Source: Alphaproteobacteria bacterium
Lineage (GTDB): Bacteria; Pseudomonadota; Alphaproteobacteria; SHVP01
Direction of reading: 5' to 3'
NCBI GenBank assembly: GCA_009694165.1
Contig: SHVP01000007.1
Location: forward strand, 1 to 46,551
Length of the DNA stretch: 46,551 bases
Of this stretch, positions 23,100-34,529 are shown in pieces; position 1 is the first letter of the stretch; the number at the start of each line of letters is the position of its first letter. The notes under the pieces were generated by a model. It worked only from the letters and a program-made list of their open reading frames with translations. It was not told the DNA's origin and did no database searches. Both the position numbers and the translations under genes were made by a program.

Positions 23100-23869
23100 G
23101 CCAGGTTCTGCGCGAGATCTACCAGCTGTTGACGCGTCACATTAGGGCGACGATCCGCCTGCCGATCTGGCTCGCGGTCGCGCTGGTGCAGCCGATCATC
23201 TGGCTGGCCCTGTTCGGACAACTGTTCGAGCGCATCGTCGAACTGCCCGGCTTCGGCGCCGTTTCCTATGTCGATTTTCTCACGCCCGGCGTCGTCGTCA
23301 TGAACGCCCTTTTCGGCTGTGCCTGGTCCGGCATGGGCCTGATCTACGACGTCGAGACTGGCGTGGTCGACCGCATGTTGGCAACGCCCGTCAACCGCGG
23401 CGCCCTGATCGCCGCGCGCGTCCTGCACGCCGTGCTGACGATCCTCGTCCAATCGCTGATCATCTTCACGCTCGCCTTCGCTCTTGGAGCGCAATTTGCC
23501 GGCGGCATCGTCGGCCTGATCGGCGTCCTGATCCCCGCGCTCCTGCTCGGCGCCGGCTTCGCCTCCCTGTCGAGTGGCCTTGCCCTCCTCACCCGGCGCG
23601 AGGAAACGCTGATCGCCATCGTCAACTTCTTCGGCCTGCCGCTCACGTTTCTGTCCGCGAGCTTCATGGCCGCGGGCCTGATGCCGGCCTGGATTCGAAC
23701 GCTGTCCCAAGGCAACCCGGTGAATTGGGCAGTCGGGGCCGCGCGCCACGCCGTGGCTGGCGAGGATTGGCCGGCCGTTCTGATCAATTCCGGATTGCTC
23801 GGGCTGTTCGTGGTAGCGGCCGGGGGCTTCGCCACTTGGTCGTTCCACGCCTATCGGCGAAGCACCTGA
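23096..23869 (+). CDS. ABC-2-type exporter permease
   Basis: A 257-residue membrane protein with about six hydrophobic segments, starting at GTG within a GTGA overlap with the ATPase gene. The ABC-2 signature region lies around LPLTFLSASFMAAGLMPAWI, followed by the NPVNWAVGAAR segment typical of DrrB/NodJ-like permeases. Together with the preceding ATPase it should form a homodimeric exporter; substrate unknown. Its stop abuts that of priA, which runs the other way. Confidence 0.92.
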   Translation: MSQVLREIYQLLTRHIRATIRLPIWLAVALVQPIIWLALFGQLFERIVELPGFGAVSYVDFLTPGVVVMNALFGCAWSGMGLIYDVETGVVDRMLATPVNRGALIAARVLHAVLTILVQSLIIFTLAFALGAQFAGGIVGLIGVLIPALLLGAGFASLSSGLALLTRREETLIAIVNFFGLPLTFLSASFMAAGLMPAWIRTLSQGNPVNWAVGAARHAVAGEDWPAVLINSGLLGLFVVAAGGFATWSFHAYRRST

Positions 23870-26074
23870 CTAGAGAAACGACTGCGGATCGATGTCGGTC
23901 TGGACGCGAACGTTGCCGGGCACGCGGACGCGCGCCAACCAGTCGGCGATGATCGGCTGCAGCGCCACCTCCCGCGCGGCCTTCACTAGCAGCCGGCGGC
24001 GATGCCGGCCGCGCAACAGGGCGAGCGGGGCAGGAGCCGGGCCGAGCACCATGACGCCCGCCAGGCGCGGAGCGGCGCGGCCGAGCGCCTGCGCCACTTC
24101 GTCGACCCGCTGTTCGACCTCGCTCGAAACGATCAACGCCGCTAACCGGCCATAGGGCGGCATTCCCTGGCTTTGCCGCGCCGCTAACTCCTGGGCGATG
24201 AAGCGCTCGCGGTCACCGGAGGCGAGGGCCTGAATCACCGGGTGGTCGGGCATGTAGGTTTGCAGGAACACCTGACCGGGGCGCTGCTCGCGTCCGGCGC
24301 GGCCCGCCACCTGCGACAACAACTGATAGGTCCGCTCAGCGGCACGCAGGTCGCCGCCCGCCATTCCAAGGTCGGCGTCGACGACGCCGACCAGGGTTAG
24401 AAATGGGAAGTGGTGGCCCTTGGCGACGATCTGGGTGCCGATCAACACATCGATCTGCCGTTCGCCGATCAGTCGTATGAGGTCGGCCACGGCCGTGGGA
24501 CCGGTCAGCGTATCGCTCGCCATGATGGCCATCCGGGCCGCGGGAAATGCGGCAGCGACCTCCTCGGCAAGCCGTTCGACTCCGGGTCCGCAGGCGGCCA
24601 GCTTGTCCGCAACGCCGCACTGGGGACAGGCGCGCGGAACCTCGACGGCATAGTCGCAATGGTGGCAGCGCAGGCGGCCGCGGTGGCGGTGTTCGACCAG
24701 CCAGGCCTGACAATTGGGGCACTGCAGTCGATGACCGCAGGCCCGGCACAGCGTCAACGGCGCATAGCCGCGACGATTGAGGAAGAGCAGCGTCTGTTCG
24801 CCGTCCGTCAGCGTGCGCCGGATCGCCTCCTCCAGCAGCGGCGACAGCCAGCGACCGCGCGGTGGCGGATCGCGCCGGAGATCCAGCGTGCGGATCGTCG
24901 GCATGACCGCCACGCCATGGCGCTCGGGAAGCATCAGGTGGCGATAGCGAGTCTTTTGCGCGTTCACCACCGTCTCGAGCGAAGGAGTTGCCGATACCAG
25001 GACGACCGGGCAAGCCGCCTCCCTGGCCCGGACGACGGCGATGTCGCGCGCGTGGTAGATCACGCCCTCTTCCTGTTTGAACGAAGGATCATGCTCTTCG
25101 TCGACGACGACGAGACCAAGACGAGCGAAAGGAAGGAACAGGCCGGATCGCGCACCGACCACCACCGGTACCCGATCCTCGGCTACCGCCCGCCACACCC
25201 GACGGCGCTCGCGCGGCGGCATGTCGGAATGCCATAGGGCGGGATGGACGCCGAAGCGTGCCGAAAAACGATCAAGCCACTGCACGGTGAGCGCGATTTC
25301 CGGCAACAGCACCAGGGACGACAGGCCCCGTTGCAACGCCGCCGCGACCGCCTCGAAATAGACCTCGGTCTTGCCCGCGCCGGTAACCCCTTCGAGCAGC
25401 GTGACCGAAAACGCTTCGTCGTTGACCGCTTGCACCAGGGCCCGGGCCGCCACGTCCTGGGCCGGCGAAAGCGCCACAACCGCATGGCGGGGTTCCGGCT
25501 GCGAGAACGCCGATTCGGCCGCCAGCGATACGACCCGCAAAAGGCCAGCCGTCGCCAGATCGCGGACAACCCCCGGGCTGACCCCGGCTTCGCGGGCAAG
25601 GTCGCCGGCCGTCCGGGCCAAGCCGTCGGCGGCGAGGCCAAGAACCCGCCGGCGGGCGTCGGTCTGACGCGCGGGGGTCTCACCGGTCCACACCAGCCCC
25701 AGCCGCGCCCGCGCCGGCAACAGCGCGTCGGGTACGGACATGGCCATGCGGAGGACACTCCCCGTCGGCGCCATCGTGTAGGATGCGGTCCATTCGATCG
25801 TCCGCCGCAGCGAGGCGTTCATCGCCGGCACGTCGATGCGCTCGATCACTGCTTTCAGCCGGCTAAGGGCAACAATCGGTGCCGAAACCTGAGTCGGCGG
25901 GTCCCAGACAACGCCGACGACCTGGCGGGGTCCAAGCGGCACGCGGACGAAATCTCCGGGCGACAGACCGAGCTCCGACGCGCCGAGATAGTCGTACGCT
26001 TCGCTCAGCGGCAGCGGGATCAAGACCCGCACGCGGGGGCGTACGGGCGGAAAACTGGTCTCGCTGACTCCCAT
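23870..26074 (-). CDS. priA: Primosomal replication restart helicase PriA
   Basis: 3'-to-5' DNA helicase that reloads the replisome at stalled forks. The 734 residues contain the N-terminal DNA-binding domain ([15 protein letters not shown]), Walker [11 protein letters not shown], the DEEH box ([15 protein letters not shown]), eight zinc cysteines between about 455 and 500 ([13 protein letters not shown] ... CHHCD ... CPQCG), and [14 protein letters not shown]. Convergent with the ABC permease with no spacing and divergent from fsa. Confidence 0.97.
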   Translation of the reverse strand: MGVSETSFPPVRPRVRVLIPLPLSEAYDYLGASELGLSPGDFVRVPLGPRQVVGVVWDPPTQVSAPIVALSRLKAVIERIDVPAMNASLRRTIEWTASYTMAPTGSVLRMAMSVPDALLPARARLGLVWTGETPARQTDARRRVLGLAADGLARTAGDLAREAGVSPGVVRDLATAGLLRVVSLAAESAFSQPEPRHAVVALSPAQDVAARALVQAVNDEAFSVTLLEGVTGAGKTEVYFEAVAAALQRGLSSLVLLPEIALTVQWLDRFSARFGVHPALWHSDMPPRERRRVWRAVAEDRVPVVVGARSGLFLPFARLGLVVVDEEHDPSFKQEEGVIYHARDIAVVRAREAACPVVLVSATPSLETVVNAQKTRYRHLMLPERHGVAVMPTIRTLDLRRDPPPRGRWLSPLLEEAIRRTLTDGEQTLLFLNRRGYAPLTLCRACGHRLQCPNCQAWLVEHRHRGRLRCHHCDYAVEVPRACPQCGVADKLAACGPGVERLAEEVAAAFPAARMAIMASDTLTGPTAVADLIRLIGERQIDVLIGTQIVAKGHHFPFLTLVGVVDADLGMAGGDLRAAERTYQLLSQVAGRAGREQRPGQVFLQTYMPDHPVIQALASGDRERFIAQELAARQSQGMPPYGRLAALIVSSEVEQRVDEVAQALGRAAPRLAGVMVLGPAPAPLALLRGRHRRRLLVKAAREVALQPIIADWLARVRVPGNVRVQTDIDPQSFL

Positions 26075-26149
26075 GGGCTACACTCTGCCAGCCGTTCGAA
26101 GCGGCCTCAACACGAACGACCCAGACGTGCCCCATTCGTCCTCGGCTGC

Positions 26150-26821
26150 ATGAAGTTTTTCGTCGATACCGCCGATATTGACGCCATTCGCGAGTTGGCG
26201 GCGACCGGGCTCTTGGACGGAGTTACCACTAATCCATCGCTGGTCGCCAAAACCGGCCGCGACTTCCTCACGGTGCTGCGCGAAATTTGCGCCGTCGTGT
26301 CGGGACCGGTCAGCGCCGAGGTTGCCGCCACCGACGTCGACACGATGGTGAACGAAGGGCGAGCCCTCGCCGAACTGGCTAAGAACATCACGGTCAAAGT
26401 CCCGCTGACCTGGGACGGCTTGAAGGCGTGCCGGGTCCTGCGTCAAGCCGGCATCGCGGTGAATGTCACCCTCTGTTTCAGCGCCAGTCAGGCCCTGTTG
26501 GCCGCCAAAGCGGGGGCCAGTTACATCTCGCCCTTCGTCGGCCGGCTCGACGATATCGGCGAGGACGGCATGGCGCTGATCCGCGACATCAAGGCCATCT
26601 ACGCGAATTATCCGGAGTTCAAGACGGCGATTCTCGTCGCGTCGATCCGCGACCCCGTCCATGTCGTCGAAGCCGCCAAGATTGGCGCCGACGTCTGCAC
26701 CGTTCCGCCCGACATTCTGCGCAAGCTGGTCCTTCACCCGCTGACCGACAAGGGCCTCGCCGCCTTCTTGGGCGATTGGCAGAAGACCGGTCAGAGCATC
26801 TTGCGAAAGCGCGGCTCGTGA
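26150..26821 (+). CDS. fsa: Transaldolase / fructose-6-phosphate aldolase family
   Basis: Small class I aldolase of the TalC/FSA type. The 223-residue protein starts [16 protein letters not shown] and has DGVTTNPSL, the Schiff-base lysine (Lys83) in ITVKVPLT, and FVGRLDDIG. The family includes true transaldolases and fructose-6-phosphate aldolases, so the exact reaction is uncertain. ATG 26150 is chosen because it begins the conserved first strand. Coupled to the DUF484 gene by a GTGA overlap and divergent from priA. Confidence 0.92.
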   Translation: MKFFVDTADIDAIRELAATGLLDGVTTNPSLVAKTGRDFLTVLREICAVVSGPVSAEVAATDVDTMVNEGRALAELAKNITVKVPLTWDGLKACRVLRQAGIAVNVTLCFSASQALLAAKAGASYISPFVGRLDDIGEDGMALIRDIKAIYANYPEFKTAILVASIRDPVHVVEAAKIGADVCTVPPDILRKLVLHPLTDKGLAAFLGDWQKTGQSILRKRGS

Positions 26822-27540
26822 GTCCCAAAACCGGCGGAGCCGAAGGCGCGGTGGCGCGCCGATTGAGCAAGGATCAGGTCGCGACCTACCTGAAGGCCCA
26901 CCCGACGTTTCTGAACGACCACCCGGACCTGTTGTTGCACTTGACACCGCCGTCGCAGCAACGAGGAAACGGCATTCTCGACATGCAGCGGTTTATGATC
27001 GAGCGGTTGCAGGAAGAGGTTGCCCAGCTGCGCCTGCGTCAGCACGAGTTTCTGGATGCCAGTCGCGTCAACCTGTCGAGCCAGGAACGCATTCACAATG
27101 CGGTGCTGGCGCTGCTGGAAGCCCGCACGTTCGAGCACTTGCTCGAGATTCTCGGCAGTGATCTTGCGCGCTTGCTGGATGTCGACATGGTTTCGCTTTG
27201 CTTCGAGACGACCGAGGCTTTCCGCAGCAGGAAGAAGGTCCGCGGACTGATCTTGTTGCAACCGGGAGTAATCGACGGCTTGGTCGGCGAAGGTCGCGAC
27301 GTCCTCCTGCGCGACGAGACCGGCGGCGACCGGCTGCTGTTTGGCGCGTCGGCCACCAAAGTGAGTTCGGACGCGCTGGTCCGCCTCACGGTCAGTCGGG
27401 CCGGTCCGCCTGGACTCCTCGCCCTGGGGTCGCGAACCGCGTCGCGCTTTCACCCCGGGCAGGGAACCGAACTGCTGAAGTTTCTTGCCGGTGCGGTGTC
27501 GCGCTGCGCGCGGGCGTGGCTCGACCTACCGCCGGCGTGA
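26818..27540 (+). CDS. DUF484 family protein
   Basis: A 240-residue protein with an N-terminal helical part ([20 protein letters not shown]) and a GAF-like C-terminal part (from about 110). It is recognised as DUF484, the conserved proteobacterial gene found just upstream of xerC. No biochemical function is established. The GTG start (26818) overlaps the fsa stop, and its TGA overlaps the GTG of xerC, giving a translationally coupled trio. The helix around residues 60-80 looks coiled-coil-like. Confidence 0.88.
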   Translation: MSPKTGGAEGAVARRLSKDQVATYLKAHPTFLNDHPDLLLHLTPPSQQRGNGILDMQRFMIERLQEEVAQLRLRQHEFLDASRVNLSSQERIHNAVLALLEARTFEHLLEILGSDLARLLDVDMVSLCFETTEAFRSRKKVRGLILLQPGVIDGLVGEGRDVLLRDETGGDRLLFGASATKVSSDALVRLTVSRAGPPGLLALGSRTASRFHPGQGTELLKFLAGAVSRCARAWLDLPPA

Positions 27541-28508
27541 CGCGCACGCCCGAGCCGCCACCCACCGGCGCGGCCCCCGCGATGATTGCCGCCGCCGATG
27601 CAGTGACCGCGATCAACGACTTCCTCACCTGGTTGGCCGACGAGCGCCGTTCCTCGCCGCACACGACCGCGGCATACCGCCGCGACCTCGCCGTCTTCGT
27701 TGGATTTCTCGCCCATCATCTCGGCGAGCCGCCGTCGCTCCGGTCGTTGGCCGCTCTGCGCACCGCCGACCTACGCAGTTACCTCGCCCACCGTCGTGGT
27801 GAGGGGCTGACGAGCACGTCACTTGCCCGCGCCTTATCGGCGATCCGATCGTTCTTTCGCCACATGGAGCGCCACGGCGTTCTGCACAATCCGGCGGTGG
27901 CGGCGATGCGTTCGCCCAAGCTGCCGCACGCCGTGCCGAAACCGCTATCGGTCAAGGCGGCGGCAAGCGTACGGGAAGGCATCGCCGGCCTCAGCGACGA
28001 GCCATGGGTGCAGGCGCGCGACGTGGCGATACTGTCGTTGCTCTATGGTTGCGGTTTGCGCATAGCCGAGGCTTTGTCGCTGACCTTTGCCGACGTCCCG
28101 CTCGGCGAATTCCTAAGGATTACGGGCAAGGGCAACAAGCAGCGTCTGGTGCCGGTCCTCCCCATCGTCGCCCGGGCGGTGAACGACTATGCCGGCCGGT
28201 GTCCCTTTGCCCGCAGCAACGGCCCCTTGTTCGTCGGCGTCCGCGGCAAGTCGCTGCAACCGGCCATCATCCAACGCGGCATGCAGCAGCTGCGCCGCGC
28301 CCTCGGTCTCCCCGAGTCGGCCACGCCGCATGCCCTGCGCCATAGCTTCGCCACCCATTTGCTCGGGTCCGGCGCCGATTTGCGGACGATTCAAGAATTG
28401 CTCGGCCACTCGTCGCTGTCGACGACCCAGCGCTATACCGAGGTCGACGCCGCCCATGTCCTCCGCGTCTACGACAAGGCCCATCCGCGCGCGCGCGGCA
28501 ATCGCTAA
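27537..28508 (+). CDS. xerC: Tyrosine recombinase XerC
   Basis: Chromosome dimer resolution recombinase acting at dif with XerD. From the coupled GTG at 27537 it is 323 residues; ATG 27582 is the alternative. The N-terminal SAM-like domain (FLTWLADERRSSPHTTAAY) precedes a catalytic domain with Arg in GLRIAEALSL, HxxR in HALRHSFATHL, His in LGHSSLSTTQ and the nucleophilic tyrosine in QRYTEVD. Order fsa-DUF484-xerC makes the housekeeping XerC the best identification. It converges on lpdA with nine bases between stops. Confidence 0.94.
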   Translation: MTRTPEPPPTGAAPAMIAAADAVTAINDFLTWLADERRSSPHTTAAYRRDLAVFVGFLAHHLGEPPSLRSLAALRTADLRSYLAHRRGEGLTSTSLARALSAIRSFFRHMERHGVLHNPAVAAMRSPKLPHAVPKPLSVKAAASVREGIAGLSDEPWVQARDVAILSLLYGCGLRIAEALSLTFADVPLGEFLRITGKGNKQRLVPVLPIVARAVNDYAGRCPFARSNGPLFVGVRGKSLQPAIIQRGMQQLRRALGLPESATPHALRHSFATHLLGSGADLRTIQELLGHSSLSTTQRYTEVDAAHVLRVYDKAHPRARGNR

Positions 28509-28517
28509 CGCCTCGGC

Positions 28518-29927
28518 CTAGACGTGAAGCGCCGCGCCGCGGACGGCCATCGCCGCCTCGCGCAGGCCTTCGGCGAGCGTTGGGTGGGCATGACTGGTCA
28601 GGGCAATATCCTCGGCGGAACCGCCAAATGCCATGCATAGGACCGCCTCGTGAATGAGCATCCCGGCGTCGGGCCCGATGATGTGTACGCCGAGTACGCG
28701 GTCTGTCTTGGCGTCGGCCAGGATCTTGAAGAAGCCATCGGTCGTCCCATTGACCTTGGCCCGTGAAACGGCGAGGAACGGAAACTTGCCGACGCGATAG
28801 TCGATCCCGGCCGACTTGGCGGCCTCCTCGGAGAGACCGACCGAGGCGACCTCGGGCCAAGTGTAGACCACGCCCGGAACCAGGTTGTAATCGACCGACA
28901 CGTGATGGCCGTGCATCATCTCGACGCAGGCAACACCATCGTCCGAGGCTTTATGCGCCAGCATCGGACCGGCGATGACATCCCCGATGGCAAAGATGCC
29001 GGCGACATTAGTGGCAAAGTGCGAATCGACGACGATGCGGCCCTGGGTATCGCGTTGCACGCCGGCAGCATCGAGACCGAGCCTTTCGGTATAGGGTCGG
29101 CGACCGATCGACACCAGAACCGCGTCGGCAACAATCTCTTCCTCGCTGCCGCCGGCGGCCGCGGCAACCCAAACCCTCACGCCGTCGCCTTTGGTCGTCA
29201 CCCCCAACACCTTGGTTGCCAGCCGGAACACCATTCCCTGCTTGGTCAAGACGCGCTGAAAATTCTTGGACAGTTCGGCGTCCATGCCGGGCGTGACGCG
29301 GTCGAGGAACTCGATCACCGTTACCTTGGCGCCCAGTCGCCGCCAGACCGAACCCATTTCGAGGCCGATGTAACCGGCGCCGATCACGACCAGGTGGTCT
29401 GGCACCCGTTCCAGCGTTAGCGCGCCGGTCGACGACACGATCCGCTTCTCGTCGATATCGACGCCAGGCAGCGGCGCGACCGTCGAACCGGTGGCGATCA
29501 GCAGGCGCTTGCCGCGGACCAGTCGCTCGCCGCCCTGATTCAGCGCGACGCGCACGGTTTGGGCGTCGAGCAGGACGCCGTGGCCCTCGATGTGCTCGAT
29601 CTTGTTCTTCTTGAACAGAAAGGCGATACCGCCGGTCAACTCGGCAACGACCTTGTCTTTCCGCTTCATCATCGCCGGGAGATCGAGCGCGACTGCCCCG
29701 GTCTTGACGCCGTGAACGGCCAGACCGCTGGTGGCTTCATGGAACAGTTCGGACGACTGCAGCAGGGCCTTGGACGGAATGCATCCGACGTTGAGGCAGG
29801 TGCCGCCGAGCGTCGCGCGCGTCTCGACGCAGGCGACCCGGTCGCCGAGTTGTGCGGCGCGGATCGCGGCGACATAGCCGCCCGGGCCGCCGCCGATCAC
29901 CACCAGGTCGTACGCCTCATTACTCAT
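28518..29927 (-). CDS. lpdA: Dihydrolipoyl dehydrogenase (E3)
   Basis: FAD enzyme that reoxidises lipoyl groups of the 2-oxoglutarate dehydrogenase complex with NAD. The 469 residues contain the FAD-binding GGGPGGYVAAI, the redox disulfide in GGTCLNVGCIPSKALL, the NAD-binding VIGAGYIGLEMGSVW, and the C-terminal catalytic HAHPTLAE. Last gene of the TCA operon, separated from sucB by the small lipocalin-like gene. Confidence 0.97.
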   Translation of the reverse strand: MSNEAYDLVVIGGGPGGYVAAIRAAQLGDRVACVETRATLGGTCLNVGCIPSKALLQSSELFHEATSGLAVHGVKTGAVALDLPAMMKRKDKVVAELTGGIAFLFKKNKIEHIEGHGVLLDAQTVRVALNQGGERLVRGKRLLIATGSTVAPLPGVDIDEKRIVSSTGALTLERVPDHLVVIGAGYIGLEMGSVWRRLGAKVTVIEFLDRVTPGMDAELSKNFQRVLTKQGMVFRLATKVLGVTTKGDGVRVWVAAAAGGSEEEIVADAVLVSIGRRPYTERLGLDAAGVQRDTQGRIVVDSHFATNVAGIFAIGDVIAGPMLAHKASDDGVACVEMMHGHHVSVDYNLVPGVVYTWPEVASVGLSEEAAKSAGIDYRVGKFPFLAVSRAKVNGTTDGFFKILADAKTDRVLGVHIIGPDAGMLIHEAVLCMAFGGSAEDIALTSHAHPTLAEGLREAAMAVRGAALHV

Positions 29928-29940
29928 TGCTCCCGCTCCT

Positions 29941-30372
29941 TCAGTGCGGGCTTCGGCGCCAGACGATATAGGCGGTGCCCTGGACGCCGCCGCGGTTGGC
30001 GGAGGGCGAGGTGAGGGTCAGCCGGTCGGCCTCGAGCGTCGCCTGCCGGCGCAACGCCTGACCGATCCAATTGGGAAAAAAACTGCCCTCGGCATGATGG
30101 ATGACGGTATTGCCGACCACTTCGTAGGAACCACAATACGCGACGAAGCGGTTGGCAGCGGCCAACCGCTCGGCGTCGTTATCGCCGTAGAGGTTGTTCG
30201 AGGCGAAGGGTGCACGGCCGGCGGGCGCCATCAGCACATGCATATAGCCGCCAGGCGTATACGTGAGTCGCCCAAACGGCACATCGCCCATCGGACGAAC
30301 CACCTTACCGTCGGCCGAGCGCGTCTCGTAAATCTCGAGGAACCAGGTTCCGACCAAATCGCCGGCTTTCAT
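29941..30372 (-). CDS. Lipocalin-like domain protein inside the TCA operon
   Basis: A 143-residue protein that reads as a single lipocalin-like domain (GTWFLEIYETRSADGK at the start, GRLTYTPGGYMHVLM, SYEVVGNTVIHHAEGSFFPN), the type found in small bacterial proteins of unknown function. There is no signal peptide or membrane segment, so it is probably cytoplasmic. The fold suggests binding of a small hydrophobic ligand (inference). It lies 13 bases before lpdA and 52 bases after sucB on the same strand, so it is almost certainly cotranscribed with the 2-oxoglutarate dehydrogenase genes. Function not known. Confidence 0.8.
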   Translation of the reverse strand: MKAGDLVGTWFLEIYETRSADGKVVRPMGDVPFGRLTYTPGGYMHVLMAPAGRAPFASNNLYGDNDAERLAAANRFVAYCGSYEVVGNTVIHHAEGSFFPNWIGQALRRQATLEADRLTLTSPSANRGGVQGTAYIVWRRSPH

Positions 30373-30424
30373 CGGACGCTCCCTTTCTCACCAGGCCGCG
30401 ACGACCTGAGGCCGCCGCTCGGAA

Positions 30425-31633
30425 TCACATGTCAAGCAGCAGGCGGTTCGGATCCTCGATGCACTGCTTCAGGCGCACCAGGAACGTCACCGCTTCGCGG
30501 CCATCGATGATGCGATGATCATAGGAGAGCGCGACGTACATCATCGGCCGGATCTGCACTTGGTCACCGACGGCGACGGGCCGCTTCTGGATGGCGTGCA
30601 TCCCGAGAATGGCCGACTGGGGCGGGTTGAGGATCGGCGTCGACAGCAACGAGCCAAAAACGCCGCCGTTCGAAATGGTGAACGTGCCGCCGCTCAGTTC
30701 CTCGATCTTAAGCTTGCCATCGCGTGCCCGCTGGCCAAAGTCGGCGATCGCCTTTTCGAGATCGGCAAACGACCGCTGGTCGGCGTCTCGCAGCACCGGC
30801 ACCACCAGACCCTGCGGGGCCGAAACGGCGACGCCGATGTCGTAGTAATTCTTGTAGACGAGATCGTCGCCATCGATTTCGCCGTTGACGGCCGGGATCT
30901 CGCGCAAGACGGTCACCGCCGCCGCCACGAAAAACGACATGAAGCCGAGCTTCACGCCGTGCTTCGCCTCGAAGGCATCCTTGTGCAGACTGCGCAGTGC
31001 CATCACGGCGCTCATGTCGACCTCGTTGAACGTGGTCAGCATGGCAGCCGTATTTTGCGCTTCCTTGAGACGCTGGGCGATCCGTTGGCGCAAACGGGTC
31101 ATACGCACGCGCTCCTCGCGGTCGGCCCGCGCCCGCGGACCGCTCGGGACGGCCGGCTTCGCCACCGGTGCCGGCCCTCGTTCGAGTTGAGCCAGCACGT
31201 CGCCCTTGAGCACGCGCCCGTCGCGCCCGCTTCCCGGCACCTGCGCCAGGTCGAGGTTCTTTTCCGCCGCGACGCGGCGTGCGGAGGGCGCCGAGGCAAT
31301 AGCCACAGACGGCGCGGGTGCCGCTGGCGCCTCAGCCTTCGGGGTGGCGGCCTTGGCCGTGGGCGCCGGGGTCGTCGGACAGGGCATGGCGACGCCCTGG
31401 CCGTCGGTGATCTGACCGAGGAGAGCACCCACCGCGACGGTAACGCCTGCCTTCGCCGTGATCTCGCTAATCGTTCCGGCCGTTGCGGCCGGCACTTCGA
31501 CCGTGACCTTGTCGGTTTCCAATTCGACCAACGGTTCATCGGCGGCAACCGAGTCACCGACCGCCTTGAACCATTTGGCCACAGTCGCCTCGGTAACCGA
31601 CTCACCAAGGCTGGGAACGCGGATCTCGGTCAT
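30425..31633 (-). CDS. sucB: Dihydrolipoyl succinyltransferase (E2 of 2-oxoglutarate dehydrogenase)
   Basis: Core E2 subunit that transfers succinyl to CoA. The 402 residues are arranged as a lipoyl domain (1-80, lipoyl lysine in ETDKVTV), an alanine/proline-rich linker, an E3-binding domain ([20 protein letters not shown]), and the catalytic domain ending with the active-site [13 protein letters not shown]. 22 bases after sucA. Intact and full length. Confidence 0.97.
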   Translation of the reverse strand: MTEIRVPSLGESVTEATVAKWFKAVGDSVAADEPLVELETDKVTVEVPAATAGTISEITAKAGVTVAVGALLGQITDGQGVAMPCPTTPAPTAKAATPKAEAPAAPAPSVAIASAPSARRVAAEKNLDLAQVPGSGRDGRVLKGDVLAQLERGPAPVAKPAVPSGPRARADREERVRMTRLRQRIAQRLKEAQNTAAMLTTFNEVDMSAVMALRSLHKDAFEAKHGVKLGFMSFFVAAAVTVLREIPAVNGEIDGDDLVYKNYYDIGVAVSAPQGLVVPVLRDADQRSFADLEKAIADFGQRARDGKLKIEELSGGTFTISNGGVFGSLLSTPILNPPQSAILGMHAIQKRPVAVGDQVQIRPMMYVALSYDHRIIDGREAVTFLVRLKQCIEDPNRLLLDM

Positions 31634-31655
31634 CTCATGCTTCCACTTGTTGCGC

Positions 31656-34529
31656 TCAAAGGCTGATCGCTTCGTCGATCAGCCGCGCCTGTTCGCGTTG
31701 ATGTGTCTTCAGCAACCCGGTCGCCGGCGACGCGCTGGCCGGGCGACCGACATAGCTGGCCCGCAGCGGTACGCGGCCGATGGCCGCCAAGGTCTCTTCG
31801 AGGCGGGGCTCGATGAACGACCACGCCCCCTGATTCTTGGGCTCTTCCTGGCACCATACCACCTCGGCCTGCTTGAAGCGCGCGAGCTCCTGGCGCAGCG
31901 TTTTGTCAGGGTAGGGATAGAGTTGTTCGATGCGCAGCGCGTAGACGTCGCGAATGTCCCGCTTCTCGCGCTCTTCGAGCAGGTCATAGTAGACCTTGCC
32001 CGAACACAACACGAGCCGCCGAATTTTCTCGTCGGGCAGCAGCCCTTTTTGCTTGTCCCAAAGCACGCGATGAAACGATGAGCCTTCGACAAAATCAGCA
32101 AGCGACGACACCACCCGCTTGTGCCGCAGCAAGGACTTGGGCGTCATGATCACGAGCGGCTTGCGAAACTCTCGATGCATCTGACGGCGCAGTATGTGGA
32201 AATAGTTGGCGGGCGTCGTGCAATTGGCGACCTGCATGTTGTCTTCGGCGCACAGCTGCAAATAGCGTTCGAGCTTCGCCGAACTGTGCTCGGGCCCCTG
32301 CCCCTCGTAGCCATGCGGCAGCAGCATAACCAAGCCGCTCATGCGCAGCCACTTGCTTTCGCCGGAGGCAACGAACTGGTCGATGATAACTTGGGCGCCG
32401 TTGGCGAAATCGCCGAACTGCGCCTCCCAAATGACCAGCCAACTGGGTGCGGCCTGGCTAAAGCCGTATTCGAATCCGAGCACCGCCATCTCTGAAAGCA
32501 TCGAATCGACGACCTCGAAGGTTTCCTGGCCGGGATCGACATGTTCGAGCGGGACGTGCCGTGCTTCGGTTTCCTGATCGATGAACACCGCATGTCGCTG
32601 CGAGAACGTCCCGCGCTGCGAATCCTGGCCGCTTAGGCGAACACCGTGCCGTTCGTTGACAACGGTGCCGAATGCGAGGGCCTCCGCCGTCGCCCAATCA
32701 ATTCCCTCGCCGGTCTCGATCATCGTTTTCTTCGCACCAAGCTGGCGCCTTATCGTGCGGTGCAGATTGAACGAGTCGGGCACCTGGCATAGCACGCGGC
32801 CGACTTTGCGGAGAACATCTGCACTGACGGCGGTATTGCCACGGCGATCGTCGCCCGATGCGATCCCCAGTCCCTTCCAAGCCCCTTCCAACCAGTCAGC
32901 CCGGTTCGGTCGATAGGTGATCGCCGCGGCGAACTCTTTTTCCAGATGCGCTTGAAAGTCGGCGGCGAGTTTGTCGGCCTCGGACTTGGTGACCAGACTG
33001 CGGCGCTCGAGATCGGCGGCATAGAGCTGGCGCGTGGTCGGTTGACTGCCGATGGCGCGGTACATCAGCGGTTGGGTGAAGGCCGGCTCGTCCGACTCGT
33101 TGTGGCCGTGACGGCGGTAGCAGAACATGTCGATGACGACGTCGCGATGGAAGGTCTGGCGGAAATCGACGGCCAGGCGGGCGACGTGCGCGACCGCTTC
33201 CGGATGATCGCCATTGACGTGAAAGATGAAGGCCTGGACGCCTTTGGCGACGTCGGACGGATAGGGCGTCGAACGGCTGTAGACAGGCGCGGTGGTGAAG
33301 CCGATCTGGTTGTTGACGATCACATGGATGGTGCCGCCGGTACGGTAGCCTTTGAGGTCCGACAGTCCGAAGCACTCGGCGACCACCCCTTGACCGGCAA
33401 ACGCCGCGTCGCCGTGCATCAGCACCGGCAGCACCTTGTTGCGATCGGGATCATGGTGCTGCAGCGCTTTGGCCCGCGCCTTGCCGAGCACCACCGGATC
33501 AACGGCCTCCAAATGCGAGGGATTGGCCGACAGCGACAGGTGAATCTCCTGGCCGTCGAACAGGCGGTCGACCGAGGTGCCGAGGTGATATTTGACGTCC
33601 CCCGAGCCTTGCATGTCGTCCGGGTTGGCGCTGGTGCCCTGGAACTCGGAGAAGATCGCGACATAGGGCTTGGCCAGCACGTTGGCCAGCACGTTGAGCC
33701 GTCCGCGATGGGGCATTCCGAACAGGATTTCCTTCACCCCGGCGCGGGCGGCGCGCTGGTTGATCGCCTCGAGAAGGGGAATCAGCGCCTCCCCGCCATC
33801 CAGGCCAAACCGCTTGGTACCGGTGTATTTGAGGTGCAGAAAGCGCTCGAACCCTTCGGCACGCGTCAGCTGTTCGAGCAGCCCCCGTTGCTCGTTCACG
33901 GCGAAGGCGGGGCGAACCCCCTCGATCCGCTCCTGGATCCAGGCCTTTTGCTCGGGCGATTGGATATGCATGAACTCATACCCGATCGTGCCGCAATAGG
34001 TCTGCTGCAGGACGTCATAGATCTTGCGCATCGACGCCGATTCGATGCCGAGCACCTGGGCGATGAAGATCGGTCGATCGAGGTCGGCCGGGGTAAACCC
34101 GTAGGTGGCCGGGTCAAGTTCGGGATGGGGCGCGCGTCGTTCGAGGCCGAGCGGGTCGAGCGTCGCCAGGAGGTGGCCGCGGACGCGGTACGAGCGGATA
34201 AGCATCAAAGCCCGCAGCGAGTCGAGGGTGGCGGCGCGAACCGCCGCCTCGTCGAAAGCCTGAGCGGCGCCACTTCCCTTCTTAGCAACCGGCGGCCGAT
34301 CTTCGGCCAAACCAAGGAACGGGCCACCCGGTGGGGCCCAGCTCGCCCCCCGTTGTCCGGCCATGACGGTAGCAACGTCGTCCCCGAGGGTACCGAAGAA
34401 GCCCTGCCAGCTTTCGTCAACCGATGAAGGGTCGCGCAGGTATTGCGCGTAAAGCTGCTCGAGAAAGGCGCTACTGGCACCACTCAAGAACGACAGCCGA
34501 TCGACTGGCTTGTTCATTCCCATCCGCAC
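31656..34529 (-). CDS. sucA: 2-oxoglutarate dehydrogenase E1 component
   Basis: Thiamine-diphosphate-dependent decarboxylase of 2-oxoglutarate. The 957-residue protein starts with the E2-binding region ([17 protein letters not shown]) and has [44 protein letters not shown], and the C-terminal [13 protein letters not shown]. Possible starts are GTG 34529 and ATG 34523 or 34517; the last gives the familiar MNKPVDRL, and the longest is listed. A hairpin overlaps the start region (34525-34545). Confidence 0.97.
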   Translation of the reverse strand: MRMGMNKPVDRLSFLSGASSAFLEQLYAQYLRDPSSVDESWQGFFGTLGDDVATVMAGQRGASWAPPGGPFLGLAEDRPPVAKKGSGAAQAFDEAAVRAATLDSLRALMLIRSYRVRGHLLATLDPLGLERRAPHPELDPATYGFTPADLDRPIFIAQVLGIESASMRKIYDVLQQTYCGTIGYEFMHIQSPEQKAWIQERIEGVRPAFAVNEQRGLLEQLTRAEGFERFLHLKYTGTKRFGLDGGEALIPLLEAINQRAARAGVKEILFGMPHRGRLNVLANVLAKPYVAIFSEFQGTSANPDDMQGSGDVKYHLGTSVDRLFDGQEIHLSLSANPSHLEAVDPVVLGKARAKALQHHDPDRNKVLPVLMHGDAAFAGQGVVAECFGLSDLKGYRTGGTIHVIVNNQIGFTTAPVYSRSTPYPSDVAKGVQAFIFHVNGDHPEAVAHVARLAVDFRQTFHRDVVIDMFCYRRHGHNESDEPAFTQPLMYRAIGSQPTTRQLYAADLERRSLVTKSEADKLAADFQAHLEKEFAAAITYRPNRADWLEGAWKGLGIASGDDRRGNTAVSADVLRKVGRVLCQVPDSFNLHRTIRRQLGAKKTMIETGEGIDWATAEALAFGTVVNERHGVRLSGQDSQRGTFSQRHAVFIDQETEARHVPLEHVDPGQETFEVVDSMLSEMAVLGFEYGFSQAAPSWLVIWEAQFGDFANGAQVIIDQFVASGESKWLRMSGLVMLLPHGYEGQGPEHSSAKLERYLQLCAEDNMQVANCTTPANYFHILRRQMHREFRKPLVIMTPKSLLRHKRVVSSLADFVEGSSFHRVLWDKQKGLLPDEKIRRLVLCSGKVYYDLLEEREKRDIRDVYALRIEQLYPYPDKTLRQELARFKQAEVVWCQEEPKNQGAWSFIEPRLEETLAAIGRVPLRASYVGRPASASPATGLLKTHQREQARLIDEAISL

